From Vampirovibrio chlorellavorus (lineage in GTDB: Bacteria > Cyanobacteriota > Vampirovibrionia > Vampirovibrionales > Vampirovibrionaceae): a stretch of DNA of 64,000 bases. Of the stretch, positions 18,050-27,651 are shown one piece after another. A program made the translations under genes and the position numbers. How positions within the stretch are numbered: the stretch's first letter is position 1; every line of letters begins with the position of its first letter. The notes under the pieces were generated by a model that saw only the letters and a program-made list of their open reading frames with translations, searched no databases and was not told where the DNA came from. The DNA lies in NCBI GenBank assembly GCA_003149345.1, contig QFWI01000008.1, forward strand, positions 620,001 through 684,000, in the 5' to 3' direction.

Positions 18050-20943
18050 TGAGCATGCTGCCAATGGCTATGCATCTGAATCCCTGGGCGCAACGAGCGC
18101 TGGCCCAGTCGGTCAACCTGGGCTACGCGGGCCGGGGTGCTTATCGGGTACATGAAACCAACCCCGAGCGCAAAGGGGACTATTGGTTCCGGGATTTTGG
18201 CATGGTCATGGCCTGCACTTACATGACGGAAATGGGCTTCCGGGGAGCCGAACGCTTCTACACCATGCCGTTACTCACCCAGGCGCTGGAACTGCAAGCC
18301 CTGAGAACCAACGATTATGGCCAAAAGCGGGTGATTCCCTCTTTTGTAGATTGTGCGCCGCCCAAGACCGGTACTGGAGCCTTCCTGAGTGAGGCGCCCC
18401 ACAAAGTGCAACAGTTAAACACCACCCACCTATACCCTCGGGCCTGGAACTATTCCGAATTGCCCGAAGTGCTTCGCGAAAAAATGATGGGCACCCTCAT
18501 TCGCAACAGTTCTGAGCTGGTGCCTCAAGTGCTGCAGGAAGAAGCGCTGAATGAAATCAAGGCGCTCAAAGAAAAGAACCTTTCCCTCTATGACACCTTG
18601 AACCAACTCATCACCCATCCGCTGAACCCGGAGAATGGCTCCCTGGTGGAAAGGTTTATTGAAAACACGGCCAAGCTGGGCAACCATCGGGACGCCCTGG
18701 TCAGGATTGCCAAAATTGACAACAAAGCCATGGCCGAGGCGGAAACCCAAAAACTCTTTCAAAAACTATCCGCCGCCCATCCGGACAAAGAAACCCTGAA
18801 AGCCCATATTCACCAATCCGTGCAATTACTCAAAACAGAGCAGTTGGGCATCCTGATCAACCATCTGGATCGCAACCTGAACTTTCAGCATTACCTGGAA
18901 AGCAACTTTTTAAAACCCAAGGTCGAAGCCCTCAAGCCCAAAGGGGCCATTGAGCCTCGTTACTTCAAGTTGCCGGAAGCCTTGGCCCCCCGGAATCCCT
19001 TCAGCGCGGTGGATGAAATGTCCGGGATTGTCTCTGATCGCATGCGCTTTTACATTGACAAGCTCAACAGCCTTCAGCATAAAGGAAAAGCCGATTTACG
19101 CAGCCTGGCCCAAAAAGTCCGCAAGCTGCCTCTGGATCAGCGGGAAAAAGCCTTTACCAACGGTATTCATGACATCGAGAACCTACAGTTTCTCTACAAA
19201 AAAGAGTCCCTGACCGACTTTTGGCATGCTTCCACCAACCAGGATATTTTGAAACGGATGGAAGAAGAGGGGCTGGATAAAAGTTCGGTGCAGGAGCACA
19301 TCAAACGGGAAAACCTGGAGCTGCAAACCATCCTGCAAGGCATTCACAAAAGTAAAAAACAACTTGGCGATCAGAATAGAAAGCTCAAATCCCTGGAAGA
19401 GTGGGAGACTAAAAATCATAAGTTCCTGGTCAACTGGGAAAACGAGTTTCGGATTGAAAAAGACCGGCTTCTGGCCTTCCTGACCAAGCCCACCGAACGG
19501 GCCCACAAGCCCAAGGGGTATATTTCAATGAACCAGTTGAACACCCAACTGGGGCATTTTGAGGGCTGGTTTGAGACGATTTCCAAAAGCCTGCAAGTCC
19601 GAAACGCCATTTTAGACAACCTGTGGCAGCACTTGGGCGCGGATTTACTACTCCAGGTCAAAAAGAAAGTCAAAACCGCTTTTGAGGATGTCAACAAACT
19701 CTCCTACGAGCATTTGCCCCTGTACACCGAAGGGCCGCTTAAAGGGCAGCCGGTAGAGAAATGGAAGCTGCTGGAGGCTCGATTACAAGATATGGGCCTG
19801 CGTCACTGGCTGGATGACCAGGAAATCCGCCATTTAAGCCAGGATTTGGGCCAGCACCTGCCCAAAATGTCAAGCGCCACTGGAACGGCCAAAGACCTTG
19901 AGCAGCACAGCGTGGAATCGGTCATGAGCAAGGTTAAAAAGACCATTTGGGCTCACCTGACCGGTGACTTGGATTACAACAGTCTGAACGATTCATTCTG
20001 TAAAAATTTAAAAGCCCAGGTGGATGCCAAACTGAGCGCGCTGAGCCCAGAGCTGCAAACCAAGCTCAAGGCCGGAAAAATCCAGGGCAAGCTGTTCAGT
20101 CAGCTAACCAACACCGACATCTTCGGCCAAAGGTTGTCCAACGCCCAAGACGAGGGCATGGAAACCCTGCTGAAAAAAGTGCTGAACGAAAAGAACCTTC
20201 ACCTTATTGAGAATCAGCTGGGTCAAAAGGTCAAAAGTGCGGAATGGACGATTAAAAGCCTGATCACCGACGGCCTGCAAAGCCATACGGTGAAATCCGC
20301 CGTGGACAAGATTCAGAGAAACGGCACCTGGCCAAAAATTTTGGCCACGGTGGGGCTTAACTTCATCTTCTACGGCTGGCTGGCCAGCCGCTTTGACAAC
20401 AAAGTCCTGCAACCCTACCAGGAAAAGCTGGTGGCTCAAAAAGGAACGGCTCAGGATATTGTCAACGCCGGTTATCTGGGTACTTTGCCAGCCCTGGCGG
20501 TTCTATCCCAAGCCTGGGACAAAACCACCCTGCCACTACTCAATGGCCTGAGACGTATGAACCACTTCAGCCGCTTTGCCTCCGTCGGCGGTCTGGCGCT
20601 GGGCGTGTTTACGGCCTCCTCCTACGGCATGCTGAAAGTGCTGGAGAAAAAATCAGCGCCCCTGCCCGGCTACCCCAAGAAACCAACCCCTGCCGCAGGG
20701 CAACCAGCAGCGCCCACCATCCAGCCGACTTTCAACGCCCTGGCCAAACCAGCCGGCAGTGCGCCAGCTTTTGCCCAGAGCAACCCCTTCGGCCAGCCAG
20801 CCCAACGCAACGGCCTGCCATTTCAAAGCTACCGTCCCCAACCGTTCGGGCCCAACCAACCGTCTTTAGGGATCAACCGACCGACCCCAGGATCGACCAT
20901 GCCTTATCCAGCGGGTTTTGTAAAAGGACAAGCTCCTTCTTAA
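18049..20943 (+). CDS. Large helical protein of unknown function, 964 aa
   Basis: No recognised domain. Most of residues ~100-760 are charged, Lys/Glu/Leu-rich and probably alpha-helical with coiled-coil stretches (for example around KRENLELQTILQGIHKSKKQ). Near residues ~755-865 there are two or three hydrophobic segments (ATVGLNFIFYGWLASRF, LPALAVLSQAW, VGGLALGVFTASSYG). The last ~100 residues are a Pro/Gln/Asn-rich low-complexity tail. The hydrophobic region resembles that of the upstream 364-aa protein. With the preceding gene it forms a two-gene operon of unknown role; membrane tethering of a long helical body is inferred only from composition. Confidence 0.7.
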   Translation: MSMLPMAMHLNPWAQRALAQSVNLGYAGRGAYRVHETNPERKGDYWFRDFGMVMACTYMTEMGFRGAERFYTMPLLTQALELQALRTNDYGQKRVIPSFVDCAPPKTGTGAFLSEAPHKVQQLNTTHLYPRAWNYSELPEVLREKMMGTLIRNSSELVPQVLQEEALNEIKALKEKNLSLYDTLNQLITHPLNPENGSLVERFIENTAKLGNHRDALVRIAKIDNKAMAEAETQKLFQKLSAAHPDKETLKAHIHQSVQLLKTEQLGILINHLDRNLNFQHYLESNFLKPKVEALKPKGAIEPRYFKLPEALAPRNPFSAVDEMSGIVSDRMRFYIDKLNSLQHKGKADLRSLAQKVRKLPLDQREKAFTNGIHDIENLQFLYKKESLTDFWHASTNQDILKRMEEEGLDKSSVQEHIKRENLELQTILQGIHKSKKQLGDQNRKLKSLEEWETKNHKFLVNWENEFRIEKDRLLAFLTKPTERAHKPKGYISMNQLNTQLGHFEGWFETISKSLQVRNAILDNLWQHLGADLLLQVKKKVKTAFEDVNKLSYEHLPLYTEGPLKGQPVEKWKLLEARLQDMGLRHWLDDQEIRHLSQDLGQHLPKMSSATGTAKDLEQHSVESVMSKVKKTIWAHLTGDLDYNSLNDSFCKNLKAQVDAKLSALSPELQTKLKAGKIQGKLFSQLTNTDIFGQRLSNAQDEGMETLLKKVLNEKNLHLIENQLGQKVKSAEWTIKSLITDGLQSHTVKSAVDKIQRNGTWPKILATVGLNFIFYGWLASRFDNKVLQPYQEKLVAQKGTAQDIVNAGYLGTLPALAVLSQAWDKTTLPLLNGLRRMNHFSRFASVGGLALGVFTASSYGMLKVLEKKSAPLPGYPKKPTPAAGQPAAPTIQPTFNALAKPAGSAPAFAQSNPFGQPAQRNGLPFQSYRPQPFGPNQPSLGINRPTPGSTMPYPAGFVKGQAPS

Positions 20944-20967
20944 AAGCGCCTTAAAAGCACCAGGTCC

Positions 20968-21318
20968 CTAGGAGTGGGCAGCACGCACCTGGCTAATGGC
21001 CTGCGCCTCTGACTCCCAGATATCCAGCACCCGATCCATGTGGGTCAATTCCATTAAACTGGAAATTTGTTTATTCAGCCCGAACAGGGTCAAATTCCCC
21101 TGAAGTTCCCTGCAAAGCTTTAGCAAGGAAATTAAGACGGCAATACCAAAACTGTCCAACGTTTGCACCTGGGAAAAATTCAGCACCACATGCCGATGAC
21201 CATCCATCAGCAATTTAGCGACATGGTTTTTTAAGACCATCGTCTTGGGATATCCAAACTTATCGTCTACCACATCCACCACAACACAGTCGGGCAAAAA
21301 ACGATTGGCCAAATCCAT
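20968..21318 (-). CDS. STAS-domain protein (anti-sigma factor antagonist type)
   Basis: A 116-aa single STAS domain of the SpoIIAA/RsbV type. The phosphoacceptor loop reads QTLDSFGIAVL; Ser56 corresponds to the serine phosphorylated in SpoIIAA (DSSG), so phosphorylation control is possible. Such proteins bind anti-sigma kinases or act as modules in phospho-switches. No cognate kinase or sigma factor is nearby. The start is the ATG with GGAG seven bases upstream; an ATG eight codons earlier has no ribosome site. It converges on the 964-aa gene. Confidence 0.85.
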   Translation of the reverse strand: MDLANRFLPDCVVVDVVDDKFGYPKTMVLKNHVAKLLMDGHRHVVLNFSQVQTLDSFGIAVLISLLKLCRELQGNLTLFGLNKQISSLMELTHMDRVLDIWESEAQAISQVRAAHS

Positions 21319-21852
21319 CCAACAACTCCAGTATGGCAACATTCCCTATCATACCATTTTTACCGGTACCAGCCTCCTCACAAAACAGTAGGTCAGGCTG
21401 CCAGCACAACCGGTTTCTAACACGGCGCGCAGCTCCTGGAGGCCTTGGTATTGTCCCCGGTAAGGCCACCCAGCGTAAATTTTAAGCACGCTGGGCCCCA
21501 ACAGTTACAAACGCGTTTAGAACATGCTGAGATGAGGTACTTACCAAACATTCCCCCCCTCCCCCATAGGTCATCCTGCGCCAAAGGAATCCGCCCCCTC
21601 CAAGAAGTCCCAATCCACCCCAATTCACTCCTTTTTGCGGGATTCCTCGAAATAGGGGAGCAACCTTTTCTCAAAAACTGGCATAATAAGTTAAATTGGG
21701 ATTGTCACAAGAAAAGACTTTCTTTAGAGATACCGGACGACGCATCTATAGTTTCCATGGGTCGGTATTGCCCTTTGTCCGCAGAGTCATTGTCGGCGTC
21801 TCTTGAGACAACCAATCCTCAATGCGATGAACGTGCCAATCGAGAACGCCCC
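21319..21852. other. Intergenic region upstream of the isomerase-like gene
   Basis: About 530 bp. An open frame runs through it in phase with the isomerase gene, but its translation is low-complexity and contains C-rich tracts, and no ribosome site marks a start. I therefore treat it as non-coding. An alternative in-frame ATG at 21757 cannot be excluded. Confidence 0.4.
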
Positions 21853-22671
21853 ATGATTGATCGGATATTTGCCGCCCCCAAAGGCCCAGAGCTTGAAGCC
21901 GGAATTAATTTCGCCCTGACCCACGGGCTGGATTACGAAATTCCCACCTTTTACCACGTGGAAAACCTGGACAACCGCCAGGAGGAAGTGGCCCGTTATC
22001 AGGGTCTTTTAAAAGGTTTTCAGGGCATTTTGTCCATGCATGGCCCTATTTTTGATACCAACGTGGTCAGCCTGGACCCGGAAATCCTGAAAATTTCCAG
22101 GCATCGCTACAAACAAGCCATTGAGGTGGCCAAAGCCCTGGATGTTCGGTATCTGGTGTTTCATTCCCAGTGGACACCCATTTACAGGGCCGCCAACGCC
22201 ACTTATATGTGGCTCAATAAAGTGACTGACTTTTGGGAAAGACTCTTGGAAGAAGAGGTCAAGGACGGGAACCTGACTATCGTGATCGAAAACTTTCTGG
22301 ATGACAGCCCCGAGTCCATCCAGACCCTGCTCACCCGCGTCAACTCACCCCGGCTCAAGGCCTGTGTGGATATCGGTCACATTAATATTTTTTCTCAGCT
22401 TTCTCCCATTGACTGGCTGCAAGCGCTGGGAAGCCAGGTGGCCTATATCCACGCCCACAACAACGGAGGCGCACTGGACAGCCACGATTCCTTTGAAAAA
22501 GGGCTGATTGACATGCCAGGGTTCCTGAATCATCTGGCCTTGCTGCCTCAAAAAATTCATCTGGCCATCGAAACCTCCACATTGGAAGGATTGGCCAACA
22601 GCTACGCCCTGCTCAAACCCCATCTTGCGGTTCAGCAAGAGCAATTCGGAGCCAAGAGCTTCCTGATATAA
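21853..22671 (+). CDS. Sugar phosphate isomerase/epimerase-like TIM-barrel protein
   Basis: A 272-aa protein of the xylose isomerase-like / AP endonuclease 2 superfamily. Characteristic strand ends with potential metal ligands are visible: LSMHGPIF, YLVFHSQW, LTIVIENFLDD, LKACVDIGHINIF, VAYIHAHNN and IHLAIETS. The His/Glu/Asp pattern is that of the divalent-metal site in the family. The substrate cannot be predicted. The start chosen gives the usual family length; the Shine-Dalgarno is weak. Confidence 0.8.
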   Translation: MIDRIFAAPKGPELEAGINFALTHGLDYEIPTFYHVENLDNRQEEVARYQGLLKGFQGILSMHGPIFDTNVVSLDPEILKISRHRYKQAIEVAKALDVRYLVFHSQWTPIYRAANATYMWLNKVTDFWERLLEEEVKDGNLTIVIENFLDDSPESIQTLLTRVNSPRLKACVDIGHINIFSQLSPIDWLQALGSQVAYIHAHNNGGALDSHDSFEKGLIDMPGFLNHLALLPQKIHLAIETSTLEGLANSYALLKPHLAVQQEQFGAKSFLI

Positions 22672-22746
22672 GTCTTGGGGCTTGAACCTGCGATACAAAA
22701 CGCCTGGGGCAGGATGAGAAATCCCACCGGACGGGAGCCCCCTTTT

Positions 22747-23118
22747 CTACTTGCTTTTAGCACCAGATACGGCGCCCCAAATGGCGAGTCCGATTGGAGC
22801 GACACCCATGAGCGCGGCAACCGGCAGCAAGGGGTGAATAATCAGCCCAAAAAGCCCGGTAACAAGACTGAGTGGCCATAGTATTAGGCCACTTGCGATG
22901 CCGCCCGCGAAAAAACCCACTGCTTTACCGCCAGTCCCAAACTGCACGGATTTTGCTTTGCCAGCGGCGGTCGATAAACTCGCAAACTGATCCACGCCGG
23001 GAATAACAGTGGTTCCCCGTGACCCATTCGAGACGGGTTGACCTCCCAAAGCGGCCTTGGGAGACGATGCGCCCGGTAAGGGACGGGGCGGGGTGGCAGA
23101 AGGTAATACAGACTGCAT
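22747..23118 (-). CDS. Small Gly-rich membrane protein, 123 aa
   Basis: The first ~65 residues are Pro/Ser/Gly-rich. The C-terminal half has two or three closely spaced hydrophobic segments with small residues (GFFAGGIASGLILWPL, LVTGLFGLIIHPLL, APIGLAIWGAVSG), suggesting a membrane hairpin. The start is the ATG with AAAGG nine bases upstream; the 44 residues of longer in-frame sequence look non-coding. No family recognised. Confidence 0.55.
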   Translation of the reverse strand: MQSVLPSATPPRPLPGASSPKAALGGQPVSNGSRGTTVIPGVDQFASLSTAAGKAKSVQFGTGGKAVGFFAGGIASGLILWPLSLVTGLFGLIIHPLLPVAALMGVAPIGLAIWGAVSGAKSK

Positions 23119-23366
23119 AATGACAGGCCTTTCTGGCAAAGCTCTTTGTAGGCATTTAATGGACAAGTACTGGTATAAAACCGCCACAGGAATTTTGTTG
23201 CTAGCCTGAAGCTGATTACTACAATCAGAGATACTCATCCGTCCTACCACAGTGTCTAATGTGTGTAATTTATTTTTAAAGTAATCTTGTCAAAATCACT
23301 GAAATTAATTATAAATAGGCAGCAAGTGGTGAGTCGTTTAATTATTGAATTGAGAAGAGTTTTACC

Positions 23367-25286
23367 GTGATTATCCCACCAGTTTACGAACCCGGGGCCC
23401 TTCTTGACGCGATCTTCCAGCAAAGTTGCGCAGGCGTGGTACTGGTTAATGCCAGTGGCTATTTTATCGGCGTAAACCCCAGATTTTGCAAAATTACCGG
23501 CTACCCTGAATCTGAACTGTTAGAACGAACGTTTGGCAGTATCACCCATCCAGACGATCTGGCGGCTGATCTTCAACAGGCCGAACGGCTCTACAAAGGA
23601 GAAATCGACAGCTATGAACTCGAAAAACGGTATATCCGAAAATCGGGAGACTTTGTCTGGGTCTATATTTCCTGTTCATTGGTCAAAACACCTGTAGGCA
23701 TCAAACAAGAAAACCCACCGGAAATACCCCTGGGACTGGCCGTGGTGCAGGATATCTCTCTTCGAAAACAGAGGGAAGCTGAATTGATAGAGAGCCAGAA
23801 AAAACTGGAAGCCAGTGAGGCCCACTTTCGCTTCGTCACCGACAGCGTTCCCATCATGATTTGGCTGAAGGATGCCAACCTGAAAGCGACTTATATTAAT
23901 CAGGCCTGGCAACAATTTACCGGCCTAACCCCAAAAGAAATCCTGCAATCTGGGTGGCTGGATAAAATTCACCCGGACGATCGAGAGAGCGTGCAACAGG
24001 GCTTTTGGAAAACCGTGGAGCAGCGTCACCCAATCTCGCTGGAGTATCGGTTAAGCCGAAAAGATGGCCAATACCGTTATATGTCCGAGGAGGGAATTCC
24101 TTTAATCACGGAAAGCGGGGATTTTCAGGGCTATATTGGTTATATCATCGACATCACCGAGCGCAAGCAGGCAGAATTTCTCATAAGCCAAAGTGAGACC
24201 AGCTGGCGGGTACTGGCCAATTCCATTCCACAACATGCCTGGATGGCGGACGCGGACGGACACCGTTCCTGGTTTAACCAGCCCTACCTGGATTATACCG
24301 GCTCGACCATCGAGGAATCACAGGGGTGGGGATGGACGTCTTTCATTCGGGAAGATCAAGCTGAAACCCTGGTTGAGAATATCAGGCTGGCCAGCCAAAC
24401 CAAAGCGCCATTTGAGGCGACAGTTGCCATACGGTCTAAAGATGGCCAGTATCGATGGTTCTTATCCCGCGCGTTGCCCATTGTAAATGCAGACGGAGAG
24501 ATTGCACGCTGGTTTGGCACCAATACGGACATCAATGAACTGCGGGAGATACAAGAGGCCCTGGAGCGCAGCCAAAGACAACTGGCCATTAGTAACCGGG
24601 ACTTGGCGCAGTTTGCCGCCATTGCCTCCCATGACCTACAGGCCCCTCTGCGCAAAGCCAAAAGCTTTTGCGACATGATTCGCCCCAAAATACAGGATCA
24701 GCTGGACCCGGAAACCTCCAACCTGATGGGCCGTATTCATGCCTCGCTGGAAAGTATGCAGAGCCTGGTTTCGGATTTATTGTCCCTCTCCCTGGTGTCG
24801 ACTGAGAGCCAGACCTTTGATTATATTGACCTTTCCCAGATTTTAGCACGTGTTATGTCCACGCTATCGGATTTAATCGATGAAACCAACGCCATCATTC
24901 AGGTTGGGCAGCTCGCTCAGGTCTATGGGGATGGGGAACAGCTGACCCTGCTGTTACAAAACCTCCTGGAAAACGCCATCAAATACCAGCCTGCCGGTCA
25001 AAGGCCCCAGGTGGCCATTGAAGCGATCAATCCTGAAAACCATTGGTGCCAGATTTCCGTGCGCGATAACGGGATCGGCTTCCCGCAAAGTCAGGTGGAT
25101 CGAATTTTTCGCCCTTTTGAGCGCCTCCACGGCAAGTCCAGTGCTTATCATGGCAACGGTATCGGGCTGGCAATTTGCCACCGCATTGTGGAACGACACA
25201 ATGGCCAAATCTGGGCCACCAGTAACCCGGGTCAAGGCTCCCTGTTTGTTGTACAGCTGCCCTTACAGGCACCGACAAGCAGCTAG
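23367..25286 (+). CDS. Sensor histidine kinase with three PAS domains
   Basis: Soluble two-component kinase, 639 aa with no membrane segments, so it senses a cytoplasmic signal. PAS domains lie at about 10-140, 150-270 and 275-395, each ending in a PAC-like segment (VVQDISLRKQREAEL, IDITERKQAE, NTDINELREIQEAL). HisKA follows with His422 in FAAIASHDLQAPLRKAKSF. The ATPase domain has N box LLENAIKYQP, G1 DNGIGF, F box IFRPFERL and G2 GNGIGLAIC. The start is GTG. No response regulator is adjacent, so it is an orphan kinase. The SHDLQAPLRK pattern is common in phytochrome-like and cyanobacterial kinases. Confidence 0.92.
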   Translation: MIIPPVYEPGALLDAIFQQSCAGVVLVNASGYFIGVNPRFCKITGYPESELLERTFGSITHPDDLAADLQQAERLYKGEIDSYELEKRYIRKSGDFVWVYISCSLVKTPVGIKQENPPEIPLGLAVVQDISLRKQREAELIESQKKLEASEAHFRFVTDSVPIMIWLKDANLKATYINQAWQQFTGLTPKEILQSGWLDKIHPDDRESVQQGFWKTVEQRHPISLEYRLSRKDGQYRYMSEEGIPLITESGDFQGYIGYIIDITERKQAEFLISQSETSWRVLANSIPQHAWMADADGHRSWFNQPYLDYTGSTIEESQGWGWTSFIREDQAETLVENIRLASQTKAPFEATVAIRSKDGQYRWFLSRALPIVNADGEIARWFGTNTDINELREIQEALERSQRQLAISNRDLAQFAAIASHDLQAPLRKAKSFCDMIRPKIQDQLDPETSNLMGRIHASLESMQSLVSDLLSLSLVSTESQTFDYIDLSQILARVMSTLSDLIDETNAIIQVGQLAQVYGDGEQLTLLLQNLLENAIKYQPAGQRPQVAIEAINPENHWCQISVRDNGIGFPQSQVDRIFRPFERLHGKSSAYHGNGIGLAICHRIVERHNGQIWATSNPGQGSLFVVQLPLQAPTSS

Positions 25287-25485
25287 GCCATTCTTCAACG
25301 GCACATCTATAGCACAATCCAGCCCTCCCCCATGCCTTGTTCATTCAAAACACCCAACATCACCCCCGGTCAGCAGGGCAGTGGTCCCCGCAGCCATTGT
25401 GCGCTTTACCCCAACGGTCTGGTCAATGTGCGAGTAAGGTGGCCAGCCCATAAAAATAGCTTCGGCAGGGCTTCATCTTCAAATG

Positions 25486-25549
25486 CAACACTGTTAAAAT
25501 AAAGCACGGCTAAAATACAACGCTGTTATAATAAAACGCCGTTCAAGCA
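25486..25549 (+). repeat. Imperfect 32-bp tandem duplication
   Basis: Two adjacent 32-bp units (starting at 25486 and 25518) share CAAC-CTGTTA-AATAAA-C blocks with scattered substitutions. The AT-rich core TATAATAAAA of the second unit could serve as a -10 box. Confidence 0.6.
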
Positions 25550-25655
25550 CTCGCCAGGCCCCCTTTGCCTGAAGTCAGGTCTGTGTGACGCTTACAACCT
25601 GTCCCGACAGTCGTTCTGCGCCGCGTTCACTTCCCCGGCTAGCCTTTCGGGCCCA

Positions 25656-25694
25656 AGTCAAAACTAACAGTCAAAACTAACAGTCAAAACTAAA
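25656..25694 (+). repeat. Triple 13-bp repeat ending in a Shine-Dalgarno
   Basis: AGTCAAAACTAAC occurs twice exactly, then as AGTCAAAACTAAA followed by GGATCC, so the third copy and its right neighbour form the AAAGGA ribosome site of the next gene. Confidence 0.75.
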
Positions 25695-25705
25695 GGATCC
25701 CCGTT

Positions 25706-26866
25706 TTGCCATCAGCCTCTCCCGACGCCTCTGCCAGAATACACAGCATCGATATCGTGCGCGGTTTGGCCATTGCCCTTATGACCGTGGATCATGCCCG
25801 TGAGTTTTTCTTTAAACGGATTTCTCTGTCGGATCCCATGTGTGTGGGCTGCTTACCGCCCGAACTCTTTTTTACGCGCTGGATCACCCATTTCTGTGCC
25901 CCCACCTTTGTCTTTCTCGCTGGGGTATCCGCTTATTTATACAGCCAAAAACCGGGGCTCACCCAAAAAGAGTTGTGCCGCTTCCTCATCACCCGGGGAT
26001 TCATTCTCATTTTGCTGGAAATCACCCTCATCAACGTCTCCTGGACGTTTGTGATTCCCCCCGCCACCCTCTACCTACAAGTAATCTGGGCCATTGGTAT
26101 GAGCATGATCGCATTAGCAGGCCTGGTATGGCTCCCTCGTTCAATCCAGATCCTGATTACCGTGTTGCTGATTGCCGCCCATCCACTGCTAGACAACATT
26201 CATTTTATGGCGGGCACCCCGCAACATTTGTTGTGCTCCATTCTGCATGAACGCAACCTGATTCCCGTCACCGATACTTTCAAGATTCGGACGTCCTATC
26301 CCCTAATCCCCTGGATTGGCATTATGAGCGCCGGTTTTTTAACGGGCCCGTTATTTAACAAAGCCGTTCCCGCTGAGCAACGTAAGCGTTGGCTACTCCG
26401 GGGAGGGGCGGCCCTGCTCTTGGGGTTTGTCTTACTGCGGGCGGGTAACGTTTACGGAGACGCCAGCCACTTTATCCCCGTTGCCGGATTGCCGCTGCAA
26501 ACCCTGATGTCCTTTGTCAACCTGACCAAATACCCGCCCTCGTTTTTATTCACCCTGATGACGCTGGGGGGAGCCAGCCTGGCGCTGGCCTGGTTTGAAG
26601 GCCCCCGAAACGGGGTGACTCAACTATTATTACAGTTTGGGCGAGTGTCCATGTTCTACTACCTGCTGCATTTGTACCTGTTGCACACTGCGGCGTTTAT
26701 AGCCGCCCTCCTTTGGAGCCCTCCCGCCGGGCAAAAATTCAGTGTGCCAGACATTGCCTGGGTGTGGGGGATTGCCGCCGCTTGCCTGCTGCTGTCCTAC
26801 CCCTTGATCCAGCGCTATGCGGCCCTCAAAAAGCAGTACCCCAACAGCTGGCTACGCTATCTCTAG
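25706..26866 (+). CDS. DUF1624 / heparan-alpha-glucosaminide N-acetyltransferase-like membrane protein
   Basis: Polytopic inner-membrane protein of 386 aa with about ten hydrophobic segments. The opening RIHSIDIVRGLAIALMTVDHARE is the hallmark of the DUF1624/HGSNAT family, including the conserved Asp-His pair (VDHAR). Members are thought to transfer acyl groups across the membrane to glycans. The start is TTG with AAAGGA eight bases upstream; no ATG fits ahead of the conserved N-terminus. It stands alone, with no sugar genes next to it. Confidence 0.85.
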   Translation: MPSASPDASARIHSIDIVRGLAIALMTVDHAREFFFKRISLSDPMCVGCLPPELFFTRWITHFCAPTFVFLAGVSAYLYSQKPGLTQKELCRFLITRGFILILLEITLINVSWTFVIPPATLYLQVIWAIGMSMIALAGLVWLPRSIQILITVLLIAAHPLLDNIHFMAGTPQHLLCSILHERNLIPVTDTFKIRTSYPLIPWIGIMSAGFLTGPLFNKAVPAEQRKRWLLRGGAALLLGFVLLRAGNVYGDASHFIPVAGLPLQTLMSFVNLTKYPPSFLFTLMTLGGASLALAWFEGPRNGVTQLLLQFGRVSMFYYLLHLYLLHTAAFIAALLWSPPAGQKFSVPDIAWVWGIAAACLLLSYPLIQRYAALKKQYPNSWLRYL

Positions 26867-26969
26867 TCGCTGCAAATTAGTAGGTTCCAACCAATTCCAG
26901 GCAAAACGGGAAGTCCTTGCGGGACACCACGACTGATTAAACCCTATCTACCACTCTGAATAAAAAATA

Positions 26970-27041
26970 TGGGCGCTACTGGACTTGAACCAGTGACTTC
27001 CACCGTGTGAAGGTGGCACTCTACCGCTGAGTTAAGCGCCC
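26970..27041 (-). tRNA. tRNA-Val (CAC)
   Basis: A 72-nt cloverleaf on the reverse strand: acceptor GGGCGCT/AGCGCCC with discriminator A, D arm ACTC/GAGT, anticodon stem CCACC/GGTGG with loop TTCACAC (anticodon CAC), and T arm ACTGG/CCAGT with loop TTCAAGT. CCA is not encoded. A T-rich stretch follows the 3' end and can act in termination. Confidence 0.93.
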
Positions 27042-27066
27042 AACATAGGATGATTACTTTGAATAC

Positions 27067-27095
27067 AGTATATGGAAAAGGCTTTGGCACAACAA
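27067..27095 (-). promoter_or_regulatory. Promoter of tRNA-Val
   Basis: On the reverse strand TTGTTG - 17 bp - TATACT, ending 25 bp before the mature tRNA 5' end. Confidence 0.6.
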
Positions 27096-27173
27096 GTCCC
27101 CAGTGTTATTTGGCAAAATAATCATACCAAAATTTAAAAAGACCCCCATGAAGACTCTTTAAGTGAACACTCT

Positions 27174-27458
27174 TTAAGCAGGGGGAGGCCCGGGCAAATC
27201 CGCATACCCTGGCACAGAACAGTGGCCTAGCAGTGCGATGCGCCGCTCGGTGCGGGTAACGGCCCCGGTCAGCACCGCCTCCAGGGCCTCAGCCAGCGGA
27301 ATACTTTCACTCTCGGCCATCGCTCGGGCTCGAAGTATCAGTGTGGCAATGCCTTTTTCAGGCTGGCGGGCGCTAACGCGCTTAAACAGGGCGTCCAGCT
27401 TCTGCCAATAACTGCTTTCCAGTGGGCTGAGTGAGGCGTAAAAATCGGGGGTATCCAT
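27174..27458 (-). CDS. Small unassigned soluble protein, 94 aa
   Basis: Helical, Ala/Glu/Arg-rich protein without known motifs (MDTPDFYASLSPLESSYWQK at the start, Pro-rich end). AAGG lies about 12 bases upstream of the ATG. The forward frames here are worse. Function unknown. Confidence 0.5.
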   Translation of the reverse strand: MDTPDFYASLSPLESSYWQKLDALFKRVSARQPEKGIATLILRARAMAESESIPLAEALEAVLTGAVTRTERRIALLGHCSVPGYADLPGPPPA

Positions 27459-27651
27459 TATTTCTCTGTACCTTGTTCTTATAGCTTTTTGTTGGCCCTG
27501 TGTTCTTCCCGCTTTTGCTTTGTTTGCTTGTTTAATAGCTCGATTGCTTTAGGGCCTATCTCCCATTTTAACGATAACCCTTCAGAAACCCTTCAGAAAA
27601 CTGAAGCTTGGCCGATACCGGATTCAAGACCAAAAGCCAGGGAGAACTTCT

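Larger units (their letters stand above)
25287..25705. other. Intergenic region carrying two tandem repeat arrays
   Basis: About 420 bp with no gene. It holds an imperfect 32-bp tandem duplication and a triple 13-bp repeat that runs into the ribosome site of the next gene (listed separately). The promoter of the downstream membrane protein is expected here. Confidence 0.5.

Noticed and set aside
21445..21852. N-terminal extension of the isomerase-like protein
   Set aside because: Translation is low-complexity, C-rich and outside the family length; treated as non-coding.
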